A stretch of 64,000 bases of DNA from assembly GCF_016342265.1 (NCBI RefSeq), contig NZ_JAEIOS010000010.1, positions 144,876 to 208,875 on the forward strand, in the 5' to 3' direction. Numbering within the stretch: position 1 is the stretch's first letter; the number at the start of each line of letters is the position of its first letter. Positions 9,128 to 19,585 of the stretch are shown here, piece by piece. The translations under genes and the position numbers were made by a program. Source of the DNA: Corynebacterium meridianum (GTDB lineage: Bacteria > Actinomycetota > Actinomycetes > Mycobacteriales > Mycobacteriaceae). The notes under the pieces were generated by a model. It ran no database searches. It was not told the origin of the DNA and saw only the letters and a list, made by a program, of their open reading frames with translations.

Positions 9128-9544
9128 CTACCCAACCCAACACACTGCCGTGGCATAATCCCCGTCGTGGCTGATGGATAGGGTCACCCGTATCTTCCCC
9201 AGGGTTGAGGCAACGGCTTCTGCGACAGCTCCGTGGAGCATGAGTGTGACTCTCCCCCACCGGTCAGGTCGGACCTCGATCTCCTGCCAGTTCACTGTGT
9301 CCGGCTCAATGACGGGTGGTTGCCCGTAGAGCGCGGTCGACCAGGCTTTGATAAAGGCTTCTTTGGCGGCCCAGCGCCCGGCGAGGTGCTCGGCGCGCAG
9401 GTGGCCGGGTTTGCGGCCTGCGATGCGCTTCTCCGTGGCGGTGAAGACGTCTGTGAAGGTGCTACCCGGGGTGTCCAGTTGTTCGGCGAAGCCGGGGATG
9501 TGGACGAGGTCGATTCCGGTGGTGGGCAGGAGCGGTGCAGGCAT
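9128..9544 (-). CDS. acpS: holo-[acyl-carrier-protein] synthase AcpS
   Basis: 138 residues from the ATG at 9544. The enzyme transfers the 4'-phosphopantetheine arm of CoA to the serine of an acyl carrier domain. Family motifs are present: GIDLVHI near the N terminus (metal-binding Asp) and WAAKEAFIKA in the middle (catalytic Glu/Lys helix). A longer open frame upstream (to 9640) has no family similarity, so the internal ATG at MPAPLLPTTGID was chosen. It lies just downstream of the fatty acid synthase on the same strand. That FAS lacks an integrated transferase domain, so its ACP domain is the evident substrate. Confidence 0.93.
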   Translation of the reverse strand: MPAPLLPTTGIDLVHIPGFAEQLDTPGSTFTDVFTATEKRIAGRKPGHLRAEHLAGRWAAKEAFIKAWSTALYGQPPVIEPDTVNWQEIEVRPDRWGRVTLMLHGAVAEAVASTLGKIRVTLSISHDGDYATAVCWVG

Positions 9545-9600
9545 GTACCCCAGCCTACCGGCCACGGCAGGGTGTGTGGAGGTGGTACGACGTGACAGAA

Positions 9601-9637
9601 CCACCGCCCCACCTGTGTGAACGGGTGGGGCGGCGGT
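9601..9637 (-). terminator. hairpin between fas and acpS
   Basis: GC-rich inverted repeat (CCGCCCCACC / GGGTGGGGCGG) in the 120-base gap between the fas stop and the acpS start. It lacks a clear T run, so it may be only an attenuating structure. Confidence 0.35.
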
Positions 9638-9664
9638 CATCGGTCGTTCAGCGGTACTCCAGCG

Positions 9665-12600
9665 CTAGATCTCTCCGCCGGTGCGCAGGACGCCGTCGAC
9701 GAGTCGGGCGTCATCGTCCAGCAGGACACTCGCTTCGCGTTCCTTGGCCGCTGCCCCGGTGGCGCCGAGGTTGCGGTCGGTGGGCCTGGTGAACAGGGCC
9801 GGGCCGCCGTAGATGCCGCGGAGGATGCGGCGCAGGCCGGCTTCCTCGCGGGCGGTGGAACGGGCGGTCCAGGATGCGACGGCGTCGTCACCCCGTGCGT
9901 TGCGCAGCGCCTCGACGAAGGCGGCCGGGTGGACGATGGCGACCAGTGCGGAGACGTGGCCGAACCCGAGGGACGTGACCAGTCCGGCCTTCGGCGCGCG
10001 GGCGGCCAGGTTCAGCGGGCGGCGCAGCCACACGAGGTGATTGTGCTTCGCCAGTACCGGGTCGACGCAGTCGAGGGCCCGGTTGGCGGGGAGGACGCCG
10101 CTGCGCAGCACCTGCGTGAGGCCGATCATCTGGAAGGCCGCGGCTCCGCCCTTGGCGTGGCCGGTGAGCGACTTCTGGGAGATGACGTAGAGCGGGTTGC
10201 CGTCCGCGCGTCCGATGGATGCGGCGATCCGCTCGTGCAGGTCGGACTCGTTCGGGTCGTTCGCGGTGGTGGAGGTGTCATGCTTGGACACCACGGCGAT
10301 CTCGTCGGCGGTCACGCCCACCGAGGCCAGTGCCCTGGTAAGCCGCGAGTTCACCCCGCCGCGGGCCGCGGACAGGGCGCCGAGTCCCGGTGCTGGGATG
10401 GAAGTGTGCGCACCGTCGGCGAAGGACTCGGCGAAGGCGATCACACCGTGAACCGGCAGTCCGAGTTCGGCGGCGACGCTCGCGCGGGCGAGCAGCAGCG
10501 TTCCGCCGCCCGCGGACGAGACGAAGCCGCCGCGGCGGCGGTCGTTGGCGCGGGAGAAGTACTTCTCCTCGATGCCCTTTCCGGCCATCTCCGCGGAGTC
10601 GGCGGTGGCCGCCATGTCACCGAAGCCGGTGATGCCCTCGACGGAGAGATCGTCGAAGCCACCGGCGACGACGACGTCGGCCTTTCCGAGCTTGATCTTG
10701 TCCACGCCCTCCTCGACGGAGACCGCCGCGGTGGCGCAGGCGGCGACGGGGTGGATCATCTGGCCGTAGCCGCCGACGTAGCTCTGCATGACGTGCGCGG
10801 CGATGACGTTGGGCAGCGCCTCCTGGAGGATGTCGTTGGCGCGGGGCTCGGCGAGCAGGCGGTCGATGTAGAGCGAGCGCATGGACTCGACACCACCCAT
10901 GCCGGTGCCCTGGGTGGAGGACACTCGGGCGGGGTGCACGGAGCGCAGGAGCTCGGCCGGGGTGAATCCGGAGGACAGGAACGCGTCCACGGTGCAGACG
11001 ATGTTCCAGAGCGCGACGCGGTCGAGGTTGTCGGCCATGTCGGCGGGGATGCCCCACACGGTCGGGTCGAAGCCCTCGGGGATCTGGCCGCCGACGAAGC
11101 GGGACATGGACATGCGGCGCGGGACGCGGACCGCGGACCCGGCGTGGCGGGTGACGTTCCACTCGCCGGTCTCCTCGTCGAACCAGGCGCTGGTGTTGTC
11201 CGGTTCGGAGTCTACGAAGGTGCGGGCGGCCTCGGCGTCGGAGACGCTGAAGGTCATGTCCTGGTCGAGGTAGACGGTGGTCAGCTCGGGGGCGAGGTTG
11301 TCCACCATGCCGAAGTCGTTGTGGTAGCGGCGCACGCCGACGCGTGCGAGCACCTCGTCGTGGAAGCGGTCGTGGATGTCGGCTTCCTCGACCTCGTTGC
11401 CCTCGGCGTCGTACCAGCCGGGGGTGGGGTCGGCGTCCCAGGTGATCAGGCCCATGGACCAGGCGAGTTCGATGACGCCGGCGGCGGTGAGGTCACCGGT
11501 GACCTCGGCGTCGAAGCGGGTGCGCGCGGAGCCGTAGGGGCCGAGCTCGCCGGTGCCGACGATGACGACCATGTCGTCGAGGTCGGCGGTGACCTGGCCC
11601 GAGAAATCCGGGGTGGTCTGCCGCACTCGGCGGTACGGGGTGGGCAGCGCGGTCAGTTCCCGCTTCGTGTCGTCGCCGTCGCGGTCGGTCTCGGCTGCGG
11701 CGGCGTCCCGGGCGGCGTTGCGTCCGAGTTCGGCGAGGTCCAGGTCGGCCTCGCCGAGTCCGCCGGTGAGGTCCACGGTGACGGGCGCCCGGGCGGCGGT
11801 GTCGCGCACGCCGGAGTCGATCTGGGTGAGCAGCTCGGCGGCGATCTCGTCCGTGGAGTAGGTGCGCACGCCGGCGGCCTCGACGGCCTCGACGAGGGGG
11901 TCGTTGCCGCCCATGAGTCCGGTTCCCCGGACCCAGCCGATCAGGGCGTGGACGAGCGAGGTGCGGTCGCCCCACACGGGTTCGGCGTTCCAGCGGGTGA
12001 CCAGGGCGTCGAGTGCGGCCTTGGCCTCACCGTAGGCCCCGTCGCCTCCGAAGCGGCCCCGGTTCGGGGAACCCGGGAGGACGACGTGCATGCGGCGGCC
12101 GACGCGGACGTCGGTGCCGATGGCGGACAGCCCGGAGATGAGCCGCTCGACGGACCAGAGCAGCAGGCGCATCTCGTTCTCGGCGCGCGGGCCGGCGTCG
12201 TCGAGGCTGCCCATGACGCGCGGTGCGGCGAACGGGAACAGCAGTGTCGGGACGAGTGCCTTCTTGGTGACCTTCTTCTCACCGTTGACGGTGGCGGTCT
12301 GCTCGGAGCCGATCCAGTCGATGACGGACTCGAGATCCGCGTAGGAGGTGAGGTTCGCGGGCACGATCCACAGGGCGGCACCGCCGCGGGCGTTGTCGCG
12401 GTAGAGGCCCTTGTAGAACTCGAGGCGGTCGTGGTTGAGCGAGGAGGTGGTGGCGACGACGGTCGCGCCACCGGCCAGGAGCTTGGCGACGATCGCGGCG
12501 GCGATGGAGTTCGGCGATCCACCGGTGACCACGGCGACATCCGCGGCGTATTCACCGGGCGTGGTGTCGCGTGCCTGCTCCGCGAGGCGGCGCAGCGTGG

Positions 12601-15600
12601 CGGCGGTCGTCTCGTCGGCCCTGGTCGCGAGGTGGGTCGCGAGGTCGGCGACGGCTGAGCCGGTGCCGGTGACGTCGAGGTTCCCGCCGTCGGTCTCTCC
12701 CGCGGCGACGCGGATGACGTCCTCGCGGGCGGAGGCCCACCGGTCGTCGATGAGGACGGTGCGCTCGGCCTCGAAGGTCTCCGAGACCAGGCGCGGCCAG
12801 TCGGAGCCGAGTTCCTTGCTGACGAGCTCGAAGAAGCTCTGGTCGGCTTCCGCGTCGGAGAGATCCGCGGTGCGCGGGGTGTGGTTGAGGCCCAGCTGGC
12901 TGAGGATCGTCCGCGCCGTCGCTGCGAGGACGCCGGCCTTACCGGTGACCTGCTCCGCGAATTCGCCGAGCGCGGCGGAGTCGACGACCCCTCCTCCGGC
13001 ACCACCGGCGGAGGGCAGTCCGATGGAGACACCGTGGTCGGCGGCGACCTGCTGGACGGCGGCGTCGATGAGCGCGTCGAGTTCACCGGTGTTGGACGGC
13101 GCGGCGGGGCTCAGGGTGGCGAGGTCGCCGCCCCGCAGGGAGGCACCCTCGCGGGAGCCGGTGACGACGGCCGCGGTGATGTGGTCGGCCCAGCCCTGGC
13201 CGAGCTGCCAGGTGCCGGTGACGCGTTCGCTGATGTAGCCGGGGCGCTTGCCGGTGGGGCCGGTGATGCGGCGCAGGGCGTCGGCGATCGCGTCGGAGAG
13301 CACCGGGCCGAAGGCGGTGTAGCCCTTCGCCATGCGGGAGACGGTGTTCTTCAGGTCGGCGATCTCCGCGTCGGCGGCACCGTCAATGGCGCCGAGCCCG
13401 AACTCGACGCCGAGGTCGAGCAGGAGCTGGTTGCGGCGGGAGGACACACCGTCGACGAGGGTCTCGATGGAGTCGGTGACCCCCATCTGCTCGGGTCGGA
13501 CCTTCGTCCACAGGGCGATGAGCAGCGCGGTGGCGTCGGCCGGCCCGTAGGCGATGTCGTCGGGGCGGGGGCCTCCGGTCGGGGCGGCCGGGGCGGCCTG
13601 CTCGACCGGGGCGGCTGCCGCCGCGGGTTCCGTGGGGGCGGAGCCTTCGGCGGCCGGGGTTCCGGCGGCGGCACCGGTGTCGGTGTTCTCCTCCTCGGCG
13701 GCTGTCTCGTGGACGATCTCGTCGGTGGCGAACACGACGCTGCGGTCGCGCTCGATGTTGAGGACCTCGATGTCGCAGTGGGCGTACTGCGGGAGGCGCA
13801 GTGACTGGCCCATCATGTTAGCGATGGTCGGGGCGGAGCCCACGCCGACCTCGACGAAGCGCTCCACGCCGAGGCCACCGTGGGCGGTGTCGCGCAGGAC
13901 GAGGTCCTGCGTCTCGATCCAGCGGACCGGGGAGGCGAACTGCCAGGCGAGGAGTTCGACGAGGATGGTGCGGGCGAGTTTCTGCTCGTTCGCGGCGGCC
14001 GCGTCGAAGTCCGCGAGGATCTCGTCGAGCAGCGGCGAGTCGACGACCTCGGTCATGGACTCGACGAAGTCGCGGGTGAGTTCGAACGGGCGGGCGACGA
14101 GGTTCGGGATGTAGCGGCCGACGAGGACGTCGAGATCCAGTTCCTGCGGCAGCAGGGAGTTGAGGTGGTCGCGGAAGTCGCCCACACCGTCGCGCAGGAC
14201 CGACGAGTGGAAGGGCACGTCGATGCCCGGGATGAGGATGAACGCCCGCTGCCCGGGCGCGGCCTGTTCCGCGGCGGCACCGAGGGCCTTCAGACCGGTG
14301 ACGGTGCCTGCGACGGCGTACTGGAGGCCGGCGAGGTTGTAGTTGACGATCTCGAGGAACTCGCCCGATTCCTCGGCGATGCGGGCGACGAACTCGCCGA
14401 CGTTGTCGGCGGTGAGCCCCATCTTGTTGGGTCGCAGGGCGGCCAGCGCGTAGTTGGAGTTGCCGTTCTCGTCGCGGTCGACGAGGCGGTGCATGGTCAG
14501 GCCGCGGCGGTAGACGATCTCGACGACGGATTCCAGGGTGAGCGCCCGGGCGTAGGCGGCGAGGGCGTTGTACTCACCGACGGAGTGGCCGGCGAAGTAG
14601 GCGCGCTGGTTCAGGGCGTTGGCCTCGCGCATCTCGGCGACCTGGGCGACACCGAGGGTCGCCATGGCGACCTGGGTGAACTGGGTGAGGAACAGGACAC
14701 CGTCCGGGTGGTGGAAGCGTTCGCCGTGGACGACGACCTCGGTCGGGTTGTTGCGGACGATCTCCAGGACGGAGAAGCCCAGCTTTCCGCGGGTGTGTGC
14801 GTCGGCACGGTCCCAGACCTCCTTCGCCGCGGCGGAGGACAGGTAGGCGTCCATGCCCATGCCCGGGGACTGGATGCCCTGGCCGGGGAAGGCGTAGAAG
14901 GTCTTCGGGGCTGCCATGACGGCGGTGGCGACGAGCACCGGGTTTCCGCCGACGGTGGCGGTGACGCTGCGGACCTCGCCGCAGCCCGGGCGGTCGTCGA
15001 TGCCGGTGCGTTCGACGGTGAACTCGATCGTGGAGCCGGGCAGGACCGGGGCGAGCATCGTCGCGGTGTACTCGACGACGCGGCCCGGCGCGGTGGTGGT
15101 GCTGTCGTCGGAGTAGCCGGCGGCGGCGATGAGCTCGCCGATGGCGGAGGTCCACATGCCGTGGACGATGACGCCGGGCAGGCCGGCGAGCCCGGCCGCG
15201 GTGGGTGAGACGTGGATCGGGTTGCGGTCGCCGGAGACCACGGCGAAGGGCCGGAGGTCCTTCGGGGCGTTGACGGTGGCGATGGAGCGGAAGGAACGCG
15301 GGGTGTCGACGACGCTCGGCAGGACCGAGGTGTTGGTGTTCGCGGTGGCCCGGCCGTTGCGGCCGCGGATGGCGAAGCGCTCGGACAGGGTGCCCAGGGG
15401 TTCGCCGTCGGCGGTGATCTGTGCGCGGACGACGACGACCCGTCCGATGTCGGTGTCGGTGACCTCGTCGGCGGTGGCGGTGACGTCGAGCTGCACGGGC
15501 TTGTCCGCGGTGGGGACGGGCAGTTCACGGTCGAGCTTGAGGTGGTGCTCGAGGTGGACCAGCGAGAGCATGCCCTCGACGACGGACGCGGAATCGGTGC

Positions 15601-18600
15601 CGGGGATGACCGCGGAGTTCACTGCGGCGAACACGGCGGGCCAGGCGCGACCGACGAGGACGTCGGGTGCGGTACCTGCCGGGGTGAGGGTGGCGGGCAG
15701 GTAGCCGGTGGTCACGCCCTGGTAGTCGGCCGTGTGGCCGAGGTCCAGGGTGGTGGACCAGTGGGCGGTGTGTCCGTCGAGCTGGGCGAGGGTGCCGCCG
15801 GCGGCGACGCGGGTGAGCTCACCCATCGCCTCCTCGGCGTCGGCCTGGGTGACCTGCGGGACAGAGCCGGGGGCTGCGTCGGCGGGCAGGGTGAACCGGA
15901 TGGTGAGGTCCGTGGTGGTGCCGGCCGCGGTGGATCCGGCGAGCGGGACGGTCAGCACCGCGTGGGTGTCGTCCTGCTCGAAGAGGGTGGACCCGGTCGC
16001 GGAGTGGGTGGCGGAGCGGCCGTCGGCGGCGGTCTCCCAGGCGTCCGGGGCCCCGAGGCGCCCGATGAGGGATGCGGTGTGGCGGCCGGCCCAGTAGGTG
16101 CCCGAGGCGGCGAGCACGCGCGGGACGGGGGCGGTGTCCACGGTGGCGGGGGTCTCCGCGGAGGTTTCCCCGATGCGCTCGATGGTGGCGGCGTTGAAGC
16201 GGGCGAGCAGGTCCGCGACGGGCTCGTTCATGCGGGTGATGCCCGCGACGGCGGCCGGCCCGGGGATGATGCACACCTGGTCGGCATCGTAGCGCTCGTC
16301 GTGGGCCTGCCACAGGGAGTCGGAACGCCACCAGCGGCGGACGTTCTCGTCGATGACGGGCACGAAGTTGACGGGCTTGCCCGGGGTGCGGCACAGCCCG
16401 AGGAACCAGGCGACGTCCGCCGGGTGCAGCAGCTCGGTCTCTACCTGCGGGTAGGTCTCGATGAGCTGCTCGACCGCGGTGCGCGGTGCGTCGGTCTCGG
16501 TCAGGGTGACGGCAGGGGTGAAGGTTCCGTGGTCGGTGTCGGTGAGACGGGCCTCGGTGCGGGCGACCATCTCCTCGAAGCGGTTGAACCAGGTGATGTC
16601 GGTCCACTCCCCCTTGTGGGGACCGGAGAGTTCCAGGTAGCGCTGCAGCCACGTGCGGTAGGTCATGTCGGTGAGGTCACCGAAGTACGGCTTGCAGGTG
16701 CGGCCGATCGCGGTGATGATCTCGTCGCGGCGGGCGGCGACGGCGTCGGCGTCGCCGGCAACCTCGTCGAGGAGCCTGCCGGCCTTCGCGGCGGAGTTGT
16801 CGATCTCGTGGATGTCCGCGCCGAGCTGGCTGCGGCCGGAGGCCATGCCACCGGCGGCGTGGCCGGCGCCGACCCAGCCGTCGATACCGGCGGTGTCGAC
16901 GAGCAGCTGCTTGACCGACTCGGAGGTCTTCGCCTCCTTCGTCGCCATCGCGGCGGTGCCGACGAGGATGCCGTCTACGGGCATGGCGGGCAGGCCGTGG
17001 GCACACGCCCACTCACCGGTGATGTAGTCGGCCGCCCGCTCGGGGGTTCCGATGCCGCCGCCGACGCAGAGCACGACGCTCGGGTGGCGACGGATGTCAC
17101 CGTAGGTGGCGATCAGCAGGTCGTCGAGGTCCTCCCAGGAGTGGTGCCCGCCGGCCTTGCCTCCCTCGACCTGGATGATGACGGGGATCTCCGGGACCGC
17201 GGCGGCCACGTCGAGGCTCTTGCGGATGTGCTTGACCGCTCCGGGCTTGAAGCAGACCCACGGGATGTTGGCCTCGCGGAGCTCGTGTACGAGCTCGACC
17301 GCTTCGTCGTGGTCCGGCATGCCGGCGGTGACGACGACACCGTTGATCGGGGCGCCGTTGGCGCGGGCACGCTGCACGAGGCGCTTGCCGCCGATCTGCA
17401 TCTTCCACAGGTACGGGTCCAGGAACATGGAGTTGAACTGGGCGTTCACGCCCGGCTCGAGGAGGTCGGTGAGCTTGGCGATGTTCGATTCGAGGATCGC
17501 GGGCGTGACCTGTCCGCCACCCGCCATCTCCGCCCAGTTGCCGGCGTTCGCGGCGGCGGCGACGATCTCGGGGTCGACGGTGGTGGGGGTCATTCCCGCG
17601 AGCAGCATCGGCGAGTAGCCGGTGAGCTCGGTGAAGCGGGTGACGAGGATGTCGTTGCCGTCGGCGTCACGCGCGACGCGCGGGGCGAAACGGCTGAAGT
17701 CGGCCGGGGGTTCCATCGGCATACCCGGATCGAAGAGCCGGGACTGGCCGGCCTCGTCGTGCACGGCGAGCACGCCGACACCGCGGCCGGTGACGATCTT
17801 TCGGGTCGGCGCGGCGACCCCACCGTCGGGGCCGACCTCGAAGATCCAGCTGGCTCCCGCATCAGCCGCGCCGGTGACCTCGGCGACCCAGTCGACGGGG
17901 TTGACCATCGCGTCGGCGGCGACGGCGCGGGCGAGATCGGTGTCGATGCCGCAGGCACCCGCCCACTCGACGACCTGCTCCACGCCGGGGTTGAAGGCGG
18001 GATGGTGGAAGCCGGTCTGCACCTTCAGCGGTGTGAATGCGGGCGCGAACGGCTTGCCGCCGCGTTCCTTGTTCTCGATCGCCTTCGCGTCGCGCGCGGC
18101 GAACTTCTGCAGGAGTTCCTGCACCGCGGTCAGGTCCGAGGGCCGGCCGACGACCACGAAGGCGTCGATTCCGTTGCGTAGACCGATGACGGGGCGGACC
18201 CGCTCATCGACATCTCCACAGGTGGCGGCGATGGCTTTGTCCAGCTGCGCCCGGGTGACCCCCTGGATCAGGAGCATCGGATAATTCTCGCCCTGCTGGA
18301 TGAGGCCGGTCATCCGGCCGGTACGGGTCACGGCCGCACCGATGAGTTCCGCGACGGCGAGGAGCTCCGCCGCGCGGGAGACGTCCTCCATCAGATGCAC
18401 GCCGAGCACGCCCTGGGAGTGTCCGATGACCGCCGTGGCGCGCTCGATGTCGAGCCCCTGGGACTCGAGGGCGTCCAGAACCGCGAGCTGTGCGGTGAAG
18501 ATACCCGGAACGCTCACCGCTGCCTGCGCGGGATCGAAGGTGGGGGCTCCGTCCGTACCAGCCCAGGCGACGGGATCGAAGCCGTGCGGGCGCGTGCCGA

Positions 18601-18802
18601 CGAGTGCGTCGGCCACCGGTGAGAGGAGGGTATCGGCCTGTTCCACGATGTCGGAGATATTGGAGCCAGCACCCGTGGCGAGGGAGTCTCGCAGTGTGCT
18701 CAACCAGTCGAAACCCTGACCTGAGAAGCTCAGTGCGTAGCTCTGCCTTCCCAGGTTGTCGATGAGTCGGTCGCTGCCGAAGGTGTGCTGGTGCTCAGTC
18801 AC
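9665..18802 (-). CDS. fas: type I fatty acid synthase (FAS I), single-chain multifunctional enzyme
   Basis: 3,045 residues, the length of corynebacterial and mycobacterial FAS I, which makes C16-C18 acyl-CoA in the cytoplasm. Domains in order, approximate residues: acetyltransferase with GHSQG (about 128); flavin enoyl reductase with GGGIGTPERAAD (about 580); hot-dog dehydratase with GVIVHGMW (about 1,210); malonyl/palmitoyl transferase with GHSVGEY (about 1,405); acyl carrier domain with GVSSRRNQ, whose serine carries phosphopantetheine (about 1,785); ketoreductase with VVTGGSPNS (about 2,092); and ketosynthase with the active Cys in AACATAAV (about 2,690) and the histidines of SKHDTST and LTGHAKGG. 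The start is GTG at 18802 after AGGAGAG. Position beside the rph-murI segment suggests the fasA-type paralogue; that is inference. Confidence 0.97.
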   Translation of the reverse strand: MTEHQHTFGSDRLIDNLGRQSYALSFSGQGFDWLSTLRDSLATGAGSNISDIVEQADTLLSPVADALVGTRPHGFDPVAWAGTDGAPTFDPAQAAVSVPGIFTAQLAVLDALESQGLDIERATAVIGHSQGVLGVHLMEDVSRAAELLAVAELIGAAVTRTGRMTGLIQQGENYPMLLIQGVTRAQLDKAIAATCGDVDERVRPVIGLRNGIDAFVVVGRPSDLTAVQELLQKFAARDAKAIENKERGGKPFAPAFTPLKVQTGFHHPAFNPGVEQVVEWAGACGIDTDLARAVAADAMVNPVDWVAEVTGAADAGASWIFEVGPDGGVAAPTRKIVTGRGVGVLAVHDEAGQSRLFDPGMPMEPPADFSRFAPRVARDADGNDILVTRFTELTGYSPMLLAGMTPTTVDPEIVAAAANAGNWAEMAGGGQVTPAILESNIAKLTDLLEPGVNAQFNSMFLDPYLWKMQIGGKRLVQRARANGAPINGVVVTAGMPDHDEAVELVHELREANIPWVCFKPGAVKHIRKSLDVAAAVPEIPVIIQVEGGKAGGHHSWEDLDDLLIATYGDIRRHPSVVLCVGGGIGTPERAADYITGEWACAHGLPAMPVDGILVGTAAMATKEAKTSESVKQLLVDTAGIDGWVGAGHAAGGMASGRSQLGADIHEIDNSAAKAGRLLDEVAGDADAVAARRDEIITAIGRTCKPYFGDLTDMTYRTWLQRYLELSGPHKGEWTDITWFNRFEEMVARTEARLTDTDHGTFTPAVTLTETDAPRTAVEQLIETYPQVETELLHPADVAWFLGLCRTPGKPVNFVPVIDENVRRWWRSDSLWQAHDERYDADQVCIIPGPAAVAGITRMNEPVADLLARFNAATIERIGETSAETPATVDTAPVPRVLAASGTYWAGRHTASLIGRLGAPDAWETAADGRSATHSATGSTLFEQDDTHAVLTVPLAGSTAAGTTTDLTIRFTLPADAAPGSVPQVTQADAEEAMGELTRVAAGGTLAQLDGHTAHWSTTLDLGHTADYQGVTTGYLPATLTPAGTAPDVLVGRAWPAVFAAVNSAVIPGTDSASVVEGMLSLVHLEHHLKLDRELPVPTADKPVQLDVTATADEVTDTDIGRVVVVRAQITADGEPLGTLSERFAIRGRNGRATANTNTSVLPSVVDTPRSFRSIATVNAPKDLRPFAVVSGDRNPIHVSPTAAGLAGLPGVIVHGMWTSAIGELIAAAGYSDDSTTTAPGRVVEYTATMLAPVLPGSTIEFTVERTGIDDRPGCGEVRSVTATVGGNPVLVATAVMAAPKTFYAFPGQGIQSPGMGMDAYLSSAAAKEVWDRADAHTRGKLGFSVLEIVRNNPTEVVVHGERFHHPDGVLFLTQFTQVAMATLGVAQVAEMREANALNQRAYFAGHSVGEYNALAAYARALTLESVVEIVYRRGLTMHRLVDRDENGNSNYALAALRPNKMGLTADNVGEFVARIAEESGEFLEIVNYNLAGLQYAVAGTVTGLKALGAAAEQAAPGQRAFILIPGIDVPFHSSVLRDGVGDFRDHLNSLLPQELDLDVLVGRYIPNLVARPFELTRDFVESMTEVVDSPLLDEILADFDAAAANEQKLARTILVELLAWQFASPVRWIETQDLVLRDTAHGGLGVERFVEVGVGSAPTIANMMGQSLRLPQYAHCDIEVLNIERDRSVVFATDEIVHETAAEEENTDTGAAAGTPAAEGSAPTEPAAAAAPVEQAAPAAPTGGPRPDDIAYGPADATALLIALWTKVRPEQMGVTDSIETLVDGVSSRRNQLLLDLGVEFGLGAIDGAADAEIADLKNTVSRMAKGYTAFGPVLSDAIADALRRITGPTGKRPGYISERVTGTWQLGQGWADHITAAVVTGSREGASLRGGDLATLSPAAPSNTGELDALIDAAVQQVAADHGVSIGLPSAGGAGGGVVDSAALGEFAEQVTGKAGVLAATARTILSQLGLNHTPRTADLSDAEADQSFFELVSKELGSDWPRLVSETFEAERTVLIDDRWASAREDVIRVAAGETDGGNLDVTGTGSAVADLATHLATRADETTAATLRRLAEQARDTTPGEYAADVAVVTGGSPNSIAAAIVAKLLAGGATVVATTSSLNHDRLEFYKGLYRDNARGGAALWIVPANLTSYADLESVIDWIGSEQTATVNGEKKVTKKALVPTLLFPFAAPRVMGSLDDAGPRAENEMRLLLWSVERLISGLSAIGTDVRVGRRMHVVLPGSPNRGRFGGDGAYGEAKAALDALVTRWNAEPVWGDRTSLVHALIGWVRGTGLMGGNDPLVEAVEAAGVRTYSTDEIAAELLTQIDSGVRDTAARAPVTVDLTGGLGEADLDLAELGRNAARDAAAAETDRDGDDTKRELTALPTPYRRVRQTTPDFSGQVTADLDDMVVIVGTGELGPYGSARTRFDAEVTGDLTAAGVIELAWSMGLITWDADPTPGWYDAEGNEVEEADIHDRFHDEVLARVGVRRYHNDFGMVDNLAPELTTVYLDQDMTFSVSDAEAARTFVDSEPDNTSAWFDEETGEWNVTRHAGSAVRVPRRMSMSRFVGGQIPEGFDPTVWGIPADMADNLDRVALWNIVCTVDAFLSSGFTPAELLRSVHPARVSSTQGTGMGGVESMRSLYIDRLLAEPRANDILQEALPNVIAAHVMQSYVGGYGQMIHPVAACATAAVSVEEGVDKIKLGKADVVVAGGFDDLSVEGITGFGDMAATADSAEMAGKGIEEKYFSRANDRRRGGFVSSAGGGTLLLARASVAAELGLPVHGVIAFAESFADGAHTSIPAPGLGALSAARGGVNSRLTRALASVGVTADEIAVVSKHDTSTTANDPNESDLHERIAASIGRADGNPLYVISQKSLTGHAKGGAAAFQMIGLTQVLRSGVLPANRALDCVDPVLAKHNHLVWLRRPLNLAARAPKAGLVTSLGFGHVSALVAIVHPAAFVEALRNARGDDAVASWTARSTAREEAGLRRILRGIYGGPALFTRPTDRNLGATGAAAKEREASVLLDDDARLVDGVLRTGGEI

Positions 18803-18892
18803 GTGGAAACTCTCCTGTTTGCATGGATGTGGGCGGCCCGGGAGCCGCTAGTTTTGCCCAGGCAAATGTGCCACAGAATCATGAGGAAAGCG

Positions 18893-19315
18893 TCATCTTT
18901 TGCGAGCGTGTCCGTGCTTCACCTTCGCGAAACGGGGGCGGCGTCGACAAAAACCGTAGTTGAGCGGGAAAAACTGTTTCGCCCCCGGAACCGGATTAAC
19001 CACCCCCGCAAAGGGGTGACCACCCCAGTCTTTCCGCACCGCCCCCGACGTATCCCGCCCCTCATTCAGGATCCCGGGCACCACATCCCGCGCCCCGTCG
19101 ACCCCGCGGGGCACCTGTCCCCCGGAAGGTGCGACACAATCATCATCGAGCACCCGGGCGGGCCCCGCACCCGCCCCCGGGACGGGCAGGAACGATCCCG
19201 CGCATCCCTCCCCCACGGTTGATTCCCCGCCCGGATTCCGGTCCCCCTCGAACTCGACACCGAGCAACGTGCCGGTCTCCGCCAACCAGGCGTCGTAACT
19301 GCGGGAGATGCTCAT
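18893..19315 (-). CDS. doubtful hypothetical ORF between fas and tRNA-Leu
   Basis: An open frame of 140 codons starting MSISRSYDAWLAETG at 19315. It has no recognisable domain, is rich in Gly, Arg and Pro after the first 25 residues, and lacks a good ribosome binding site. The opening residues look protein-like, so this could be a remnant. More likely the 580-base gap is non-coding and carries the fas promoter. Confidence 0.2.
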   Translation of the reverse strand: MSISRSYDAWLAETGTLLGVEFEGDRNPGGESTVGEGCAGSFLPVPGAGAGPARVLDDDCVAPSGGQVPRGVDGARDVVPGILNEGRDTSGAVRKDWGGHPFAGVVNPVPGAKQFFPLNYGFCRRRPRFAKVKHGHARKR

Positions 19316-19344
19316 GCGTCCAGCGTCCGCATACACCGGGAAAA

Positions 19345-19380
19345 TGAAAAACCCTCCCGACAAGCCTGATCGGGAGGGTT
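19345..19380 (-). terminator. intrinsic terminator of tRNA-Leu
   Basis: Eleven-base-pair stem AACCCTCCCGA/TCGGGAGGGTT with a T run on the minus strand, immediately after the tRNA gene. Confidence 0.85.
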
Positions 19381-19386
19381 GTACGG

Positions 19387-19468
<82 letters not shown>

Positions 19469-19585
19469 GGGGGTGTCCGCTGAAGGCACGCTGCGCGTCA
19501 TCCTACAATCACCGGCCCACACGCTCCGAATCAGGTTCCCTCCGGGTGGCTGACGGCGTACCCCTGTGAGGTATCGTCGACAGGT

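Noticed and set aside
9617..12658. Open frame of 1,013 codons antisense to fas, and a similar one of 989 codons at 15212-18181
   Set aside because: Gly/Val/Asp-rich translations with no domain, created by GC-rich codon use of the FAS gene on the other strand.
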